Assembly (NCBI RefSeq): GCF_039929605.1
Contig: NZ_JBDSQX010000006.1
Coordinates: 1-20,723 of the forward strand
Reading direction: 5' to 3'
Length of the DNA: 20,723 nucleotides
Origin: Pelomonas sp039929605
Lineage (GTDB): Bacteria; Pseudomonadota; Gammaproteobacteria; Burkholderiales; Burkholderiaceae_C
Every line of letters begins with the position of its first letter. Position 1 is the first letter of the stretch. The translations under genes and the position numbers were made by a program. Shown here piece after piece: positions 15,869-20,723 of the stretch. The notes under the pieces are model-generated. The model was not told the DNA's origin, ran no database searches, and worked only from the letters and a program-made list of their open reading frames with translations.

Positions 15869-17740
15869 ATGCGCAACAGATCTTGGGCGAACGCGATCGC
15901 CGCCGCCCTCTGTCTGCTATCGGCCTTCCCGGCCGGCGCCCAGCAACCCGACGCCAAGAACCTGGAGCGCGTGACGGTGGCCGGCAAGAAGGCTGCAGTC
16001 TCGCAGTGGTTCCGGGCCGAGAGCCAGCGCTTCGTCGTGTACTCCGACGCCGGGGAAGACGACGTCGTCCAGCTGCTGGAAAACCTGGAAAAGCTTGACC
16101 ATGTGCTGCGCCTGTACACCCTGCCCCTGCGCAAGGCCGAGCAACAGGAACCGAAGCTGACGCTTTACTTCCACAGCCGTGCGTCGGACCTGGGTGAGGT
16201 CGACGCCAGCATGCCGCTCGATGCCGTCGGCCTGTACAGCAGTTGCGCCTCCGGCGTTCAGGGATTCGGCGTGCATCTGGAGCGCATCCCCAGCCTCGCC
16301 GACGAGCAGCTCGACAGCTCACCGCTGAACGACACCCTGTCGTATGTCTTCGAGGCGTATGCGCGGCACTTCCTGTATCGCCATACGGACATCCGCATCC
16401 CGACATCGTTCATCGATGGCTTCGCGCAGTATTTCTCCGCCGTGCGGTTCTCGGAAAAGCAGATGGTGGTGGGCCGGATTCCGGAGGAAATCGGCGGCTA
16501 CCTACGACTTATCAAAGACAGGCAGCAGGCATCCAGCCTGGAATATGGCGACGTCCTGCAGGAGAACCTCGCCAACGCCCACAACTACGCCGGACCGGGC
16601 GGCGTGCGCCTGGAGTTCGAGGCGAAGTCCTGGCTGTTGACGCACTACATGCTGTCGTCGCAAGACCGGCGCCAGCGCCTGAACCGCTATCTCGGGCTCG
16701 TCGACCGCGGCGCGTCCCCGACGACGGCGTTCGAACGTGCCTACGGCCTGAAGACCTCCGAGATCAACCAGGTGATGTGGCGGTATGCCCTTCAGGGCAC
16801 GGATGCCGTGCGTGTGGCACTCCCATCGCTGCCCGCCAGCCGGGTGAGGTTCAACGCGCTGCCCCGCGCGGCAGGCGAATTCGTGCTGGCGGATGCCGCC
16901 TTGAAGGCCTGCCCGAACCGGCCGGCCGGGGAAGCCCTGCTCAAGAAGGTCGCCCGCCTGGCGACGCAGTTCCCGAACGACGACCTGGCCCGCCTTACGC
17001 TGAGCCGCGCGCAGATCGACTGGGGGAACCCGCAGGACGCCTTGCCTGCGCTGAATGCCGTCCTGCGAGAGGAGGACGCCAACTTCGAAGCCCGGTATCT
17101 GCTGGGCATGGCGAACCTGCGCCTGGGTGAGCGCACCGCAGGTGATGCCCGGCGCGCCTATCTCCAGGCCGCCCAGGGCCACCTGCGAAGTGCGCGCGGG
17201 TTGAACCCGCAATCGCCGGAAGCAGCCTTCGCGGCCTTCAAGGCCGAAGTGGCCGCCACGGATGCCCCGGACAGCGCAGCGCTGGAGGGTGTCATCTCGG
17301 CTTGGCAGACCGCGCGCGAAGTCGACACGCTCGCCCGCTCCGCAGCGCTGGCCTACGCCTATGCCGGCAATGCGGACGAGGCACACCAGACGCTCGTTTC
17401 GCTGGCGCAGAACGTGCGCGACGAACCCGCAGCCCAATGGGCCAAGCAGTGGCAGGGCCGCCTCGAAGCGGGCGTCACCCGCGGCGACATCCTTGCGGAG
17501 ATGCGCCGCAACCCAGCGCCCGACGCGCCGTTCAAGGAGTGGACCATCGACAAAAAGGACGTGCTGCAAAGCGTGGAGTTCATCTCCGGCGCGGAAGCTT
17601 CGGCAGTCTCCATCGAGACCATGGCGCAAAGCATTTCGGATCCCGAGCGGCGGCGCGAACTCCTTACTGCCGCGCAGGGGCTGCGCATGGCAGCCTTGAT
17701 GCGGCGCAAGCTCGCGCCGGACAGTACGAACAAGAAATAG
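15869..17740 (+). CDS. Secreted repeat protein with a degenerate zinc-peptidase-like N-terminal half
   Basis: The ATG at 15869 follows GGAAGG (15856-15861) at ideal spacing and starts a Sec signal (SWANAIAAALCLLSAFPAGAQ); the longer start at 15815 lacks both. The product has 623 residues. Residues about 45-300 resemble secreted gluzincin/DUF1570-like proteins: a first strand WFRAESQRFVVYSD, then a helix where HEYAHHF would be expected but EAYARHFL is found (residues 162-169), then IDGFAQYFS in place of a typical NEGFAEYF. The two zinc His and the catalytic Glu are thus replaced (Glu, Arg and Ala) and the third ligand is also gone, so it is probably not an active peptidase. Residues about 340-560 look like TPR-type helical repeats (ALPALNAVLREEDANFEARYLLGMANLRLGE is the clearest at about 390-420). 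It may act as a periplasmic scaffold. It lies 221 bp after the preceding gene; that gap holds no recognisable gene. Confidence 0.62.
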   Translation: MRNRSWANAIAAALCLLSAFPAGAQQPDAKNLERVTVAGKKAAVSQWFRAESQRFVVYSDAGEDDVVQLLENLEKLDHVLRLYTLPLRKAEQQEPKLTLYFHSRASDLGEVDASMPLDAVGLYSSCASGVQGFGVHLERIPSLADEQLDSSPLNDTLSYVFEAYARHFLYRHTDIRIPTSFIDGFAQYFSAVRFSEKQMVVGRIPEEIGGYLRLIKDRQQASSLEYGDVLQENLANAHNYAGPGGVRLEFEAKSWLLTHYMLSSQDRRQRLNRYLGLVDRGASPTTAFERAYGLKTSEINQVMWRYALQGTDAVRVALPSLPASRVRFNALPRAAGEFVLADAALKACPNRPAGEALLKKVARLATQFPNDDLARLTLSRAQIDWGNPQDALPALNAVLREEDANFEARYLLGMANLRLGERTAGDARRAYLQAAQGHLRSARGLNPQSPEAAFAAFKAEVAATDAPDSAALEGVISAWQTAREVDTLARSAALAYAYAGNADEAHQTLVSLAQNVRDEPAAQWAKQWQGRLEAGVTRGDILAEMRRNPAPDAPFKEWTIDKKDVLQSVEFISGAEASAVSIETMAQSISDPERRRELLTAAQGLRMAALMRRKLAPDSTNKK

Positions 17741-17796
17741 CCCTTGGGCTGCAGTGCGCGTGCGGCTGCTTCACGCTGGATGGCAACTAAACGCGG

Positions 17797-17873
17797 GCTG
17801 GCGTCGGCCGCGATGGATGCACACAACACGTTTCAGAATCCGCAGGTCATCAAGCCGGCGGCGTTCAGCACGC
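17797..17873 (+). pseudogene. Fragment of a GH51 arabinofuranosidase gene, inverted copy of 20253-20329
   Basis: Translated in the plus frame this reads SAAMDAHNTFQNPQVIKPAA then FST. The near-identical SATMDAHNTFQDPQVIKPAA sits near the C-terminus of the GH51 gene on the minus strand at the right edge. By hand alignment 69 of 77 bases agree, and similarity stops sharply on both sides. Several differences are silent, so the copies diverged under coding constraint or came from two GH51 paralogues. Nothing upstream resembles the rest of GH51, so a whole paralogous gene seems to have been deleted except for this piece. Confidence 0.75.
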
Positions 17874-17919
17874 CGCCTCGGCTCAAGAAGTTATCTTGTC
17901 TATACAACCTAAGGAAAAT

Positions 17920-18477
17920 ATGCGAGGTCCAATAGCTACAGGTCTGATGCTCGTCTTGCTTATCGCTCAGCCCGATCCCTCTTCCGCGTGCCAATGCGTA
18001 GGCGCGCCCACGCCGGAACGTATGCGGGACGAAGCAGCCGCGGTGTTTACGGGACTGGTCACCGCCGTCACACTCGAAACGAAGTGGGTTGACTCATCGG
18101 CCAAGCGACCGAGTAAGCAACCGAGTAAGCGACTGAGCGATTGCCGGACCATGATTTCCGGCGACGAAGACCGAGTCGCCCTATGCGAGCAAGCGGAGGT
18201 CGCGGTCCGCTTCCAGGTGTTCAGGTCATGGAAGGGAGCCGTCGCGAACGAATTGGTCGTACGAACTGACTCTCAGGTCACGATGTGTGGTGTGGACTTC
18301 CGTGTCGGTGGAATCTACCTGGTCTATGCCTTCGGCGAGGTCGGCGGGGCGTTGAACACAAGTCGTTGCCAGCGAACACGTGCGATCGGCGAGGCCAAAG
18401 GTGATGTTGAGGTGCTGGGCCCACCTGAACGAGACGTGTTCCAGCAAGGGCTTCAACAAGAACCCCCAACGCGCTGA
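17920..18477 (+). CDS. Small secreted TIMP/NTR-like protein
   Basis: The ATG at 17920 has AAGGA five bases upstream and begins a Sec signal (MRGPIATGLMLVLLIAQ, ending SSA before CQC); an in-frame TTG at 17896 is less likely. The product has 185 residues. If cleaved after Ala23 the mature protein starts Cys-Gln-Cys (C24, C26), the signature of the TIMP/netrin (NTR) fold, and the rest fits that family: AAAVFTGLVTAV, FQVFRSWKGAVANELVVRT, TMCGVDFRVGGIYLVYAFG and SRCQRTRAIGEA. Six cysteines in the mature part could form disulphides. In animals the first Cys of TIMPs blocks metalloprotease zinc; what bacterial members do is unknown to me. The gene has visibly lower GC and different codon use from its neighbours and contains a short internal repeat, suggesting a separate origin. 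It converges on the halogenase gene with 65 bp between. Confidence 0.68.
   Translation: MRGPIATGLMLVLLIAQPDPSSACQCVGAPTPERMRDEAAAVFTGLVTAVTLETKWVDSSAKRPSKQPSKRLSDCRTMISGDEDRVALCEQAEVAVRFQVFRSWKGAVANELVVRTDSQVTMCGVDFRVGGIYLVYAFGEVGGALNTSRCQRTRAIGEAKGDVEVLGPPERDVFQQGLQQEPPTR
18103..18138 (+). repeat. Three 12-bp tandem repeats inside the TIMP-like gene
   Basis: Three direct copies of a 12-base unit (consensus AAGCGACCGAGT) differ at only a few bases and encode Lys-Arg/Gln-Pro/Leu-Ser three times. They lie in a loop between the first strand and the next Cys, where length changes would be tolerated. This looks like a recent in-frame slippage expansion. Confidence 0.8.
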
Positions 18478-18542
18478 AGGCGTAGGTACGCTGTCTGTAC
18501 CGGCCGTCCTCGACGTAGCGCTCTCGCAACGCAGATCCCGCT

Positions 18543-20111
18543 CTAAATTGGAGGCGACAGGCGGTCCAGAAAACTCGAATGGGACGGCATGGTGGCCACC
18601 GTTCTCGCGATGGCCTCGCGCACGCCCTGAAGGTGGCGGCTGATCAGCGGCATGTCCACCAGATCGACATAGGGATCGCAGCGTTCGGGGACGATGCCCA
18701 GGCCCAGCAGGATCGAGACCCAGGAGGGCTCGGTGAACCCCTCGGGCTCGAGGATGGCAACGCGTCCGGTCTTGCGGAAGAGCTCGATCTGGTGCGCCAA
18801 TTCATCCGGTATCGGCATGTCGGCGCAGTAGCGCCAGAACTCGCTGTCGCGCCGCTCGCCGACTTTGTAGTGAAGGATGATGAAGTCGCGCACGGACTCG
18901 TAGCGGTAGGCCATCTGCCGGTTGAACTCATCGGCCAGCGTGGGTTCGAACGCCATGTCGGGCAGCAGGGCCGTCAGGCGGCCGACGGCGTCCATGATGA
19001 GGTGCAGGCTGGTCGATTCCAGTGGCTCCAGAAAGCCGGACGACAGCCCGATGGCGACCACGTTCTTGACCCACGCCTTCTTGCGCCGCCCGGTGACGAA
19101 GCGCTGCGCCCGCGGCTCGTCCAGCGGCTTGCCGTCCAGGTGGCTGAGCAACGTCCTTTCCGCCTCGGCCGTGTCGAGGTAGCTGCTGCAGTAGACCAGC
19201 CCGTTGCCCGTGCGGTGCTGCAGCGGAATGCGCCATTGCCAGCCCGCGGACTGGGCGGTAGACGTCGTGAAAGGCGTCATGGGATCGACGCGCTCGCAAG
19301 GCACCGCCAGTGCGCGGTCGCAGGGTAGCCAGTGGCTCCAGTCCTCATAGGGTGACTGCATCGCCCCGTCAATCAGCAGGGCACGAAAGCCGGAGCAGTC
19401 CATGAAGAGATCACCTTCGATGCGGCGGCCGTCACTCAGGTGCAGCGTCTTGACGAAGCCGTCCTCCGGGCGTGTCTCGACGCGCGTGATCGTTCCTTCG
19501 ACCCGCTTGGCGCCATGCCGGAGGGCGTACTCGCGCAGGTAGGCGCCGTATAGCGAGGCATCGAAATGGAAGGCGTAGTTGAACCCATTGATCGGCGCCG
19601 GCTCGCCGGGCTGCGGCGGCGTGAAGCGCTGCTGCCGGGCCATCACCGTGGCGACCGACCAGTCCTCGTACGACGGCAGCGTGGGGTCCAGCGCCCGCGC
19701 CCGCAACCAGTACGCCCAGAGCGGCCGGTTGTGAATGGCCGGGCCGAAGTCGCCGAAGCCATGGAAGAAGCGATGGCCCTTGCGGCCCCAGTCGCGAAAT
19801 TCGATGCCGAGCTTGAAGCTCGCCCGTGTCTTGCGAACGAAGTCCGCTTCGTCGATGCCCAACATCTGGTTGAAGAACCGGACCGTCGGCAGCGTGGCTT
19901 CGCCGACGCCCACCGTCCCGATGTCCGCCGACTCGACCAGCGTCACCTCGCAATGCTGTTCCGGCTGGTCGGGCCGGCACAGCATCCGCGCCAGCGGTGC
20001 GGCGGTGATCCAGCCAGCGCTGCCGCCGCCCACGATGACGATGCGCTGAAGTGGTCGATTTCGCAAAACAGTCTCCAAAAAACAAATTCTGTCAGTCCGG
20101 GAGTACGGCAT
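18543..20111 (-). CDS. Flavin-dependent tryptophan-halogenase-family protein
   Basis: This protein of 522 residues (from the ATG at 20111) carries the FAD-binding GGGSAGW motif (28-34) and the halogenase signature GWQWRIP (290-296) that separates these enzymes from monooxygenases. The catalytic-Lys block is ASFKLGIEF (K100, matching PrnA K79), and GVGEATLPTV and FLEPLEST are also present, so it looks catalytically complete. Known relatives use FADH2, oxygen and halide to halogenate tryptophan or related aromatics. However, many proteobacterial members lie in sugar-utilisation loci beside TonB-dependent receptors and have unknown substrates. The TTG at 20066, with GGAG six bases upstream, would give a 507-residue protein starting close to the FAD motif, as in most homologues, and may be the true start. 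It runs in the same direction as the GH51 gene, 70 bp after it, and opposite to the main hydrolase run. Confidence 0.88.
   Translation of the reverse strand: MPYSRTDRICFLETVLRNRPLQRIVIVGGGSAGWITAAPLARMLCRPDQPEQHCEVTLVESADIGTVGVGEATLPTVRFFNQMLGIDEADFVRKTRASFKLGIEFRDWGRKGHRFFHGFGDFGPAIHNRPLWAYWLRARALDPTLPSYEDWSVATVMARQQRFTPPQPGEPAPINGFNYAFHFDASLYGAYLREYALRHGAKRVEGTITRVETRPEDGFVKTLHLSDGRRIEGDLFMDCSGFRALLIDGAMQSPYEDWSHWLPCDRALAVPCERVDPMTPFTTSTAQSAGWQWRIPLQHRTGNGLVYCSSYLDTAEAERTLLSHLDGKPLDEPRAQRFVTGRRKKAWVKNVVAIGLSSGFLEPLESTSLHLIMDAVGRLTALLPDMAFEPTLADEFNRQMAYRYESVRDFIILHYKVGERRDSEFWRYCADMPIPDELAHQIELFRKTGRVAILEPEGFTEPSWVSILLGLGIVPERCDPYVDLVDMPLISRHLQGVREAIARTVATMPSHSSFLDRLSPPI
20073..20076 (-). 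promoter_or_regulatory. Shine-Dalgarno sequence supporting a TTG start for the halogenase
   Basis: On the minus strand GGAG lies six bases before an in-frame TTG (first base 20066). The ATG at 20111 has no comparable site. Starting at the TTG gives MRNRPLQRIVIVGGGSAGW, the usual short lead into the FAD-binding motif. Confidence 0.45.
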
Positions 20112-20181
20112 CGGGAAGCCACTACTGACAGGCGGCGCGGCTTCTTGCTGCGCATCAGGAAGCGGCTCGCGCGCGATGCAA

Positions 20182-20723
<542 letters not shown>

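Noticed and set aside
18485..18501. GGTAC...GTACC inverted repeat between the convergent genes
   Set aside because: Only five base pairs and no T run; too weak to call a bidirectional terminator.

Overview
The window is high-GC DNA (mid-to-high 60s % by eye) with compact, mostly co-directional genes for secreted or periplasmic proteins. Gene content and codon use suggest a Gram-negative, polysaccharide-degrading proteobacterium. My best guess is a Burkholderiales relative such as the Roseateles/Mitsuaria group, with Xanthomonadales or Caulobacterales as alternatives. I see no rRNA, tRNA, CRISPR array or intact insertion sequence.

Positions 1-13127 are a plus-strand run of carbohydrate-active enzymes that looks like part of a xyloglucan/hemicellulose utilisation locus. 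In order they are: the C-terminal part of a GH74 endo-xyloglucanase (cut by the window edge), a GH39 beta-xylosidase, a Tat-exported GH27 enzyme with an altered sugar-contact motif, a sialate O-acetylesterase/CE20-like esterase, a second canonical GH27 alpha-galactosidase, a beta-helix protein with a C-terminal PDZ domain, and a GH2 beta-galactosidase. A partial GH51 alpha-L-arabinofuranosidase lies on the minus strand at the right edge. Inferred division of labour: GH74 cuts the glucan backbone outside, the esterase removes acetyl groups, and GH2, GH27, GH51, GH39 and perhaps the beta-helix protein strip galactosyl, arabinosyl, xylosyl and possibly fucosyl side groups in the periplasm.

Positions 13241-17740 hold three plus-strand genes that form the least ordinary part. 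The first encodes a TonB-type membrane anchor and proline-rich linker that ends in a PA14-like domain instead of the usual TonB C-terminal domain. The second encodes an exported coiled-coil protein whose C-terminus resembles that missing TonB domain. The third encodes a secreted repeat protein whose N-terminal half looks like a zinc peptidase stripped of its catalytic residues. I read these as a possible envelope module serving the sugar-uptake receptors of the locus. No TonB-dependent receptor, transporter or regulator lies in the window itself.

Positions 17741-20723 look rearranged. A 77-bp piece of a GH51 gene lies on the plus strand, in inverted orientation to the same part of the GH51 gene at the right edge. 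Between the two copies are a lower-GC gene for a small TIMP/NTR-like secreted protein and a minus-strand flavin-dependent (tryptophan-type) halogenase gene. Other gaps also carry apparent gene remnants: an esterase-like scrap near 3013-3099 and a signal-peptide-only small ORF at 10132-10269. The locus therefore seems to have gained and lost enzyme genes repeatedly.
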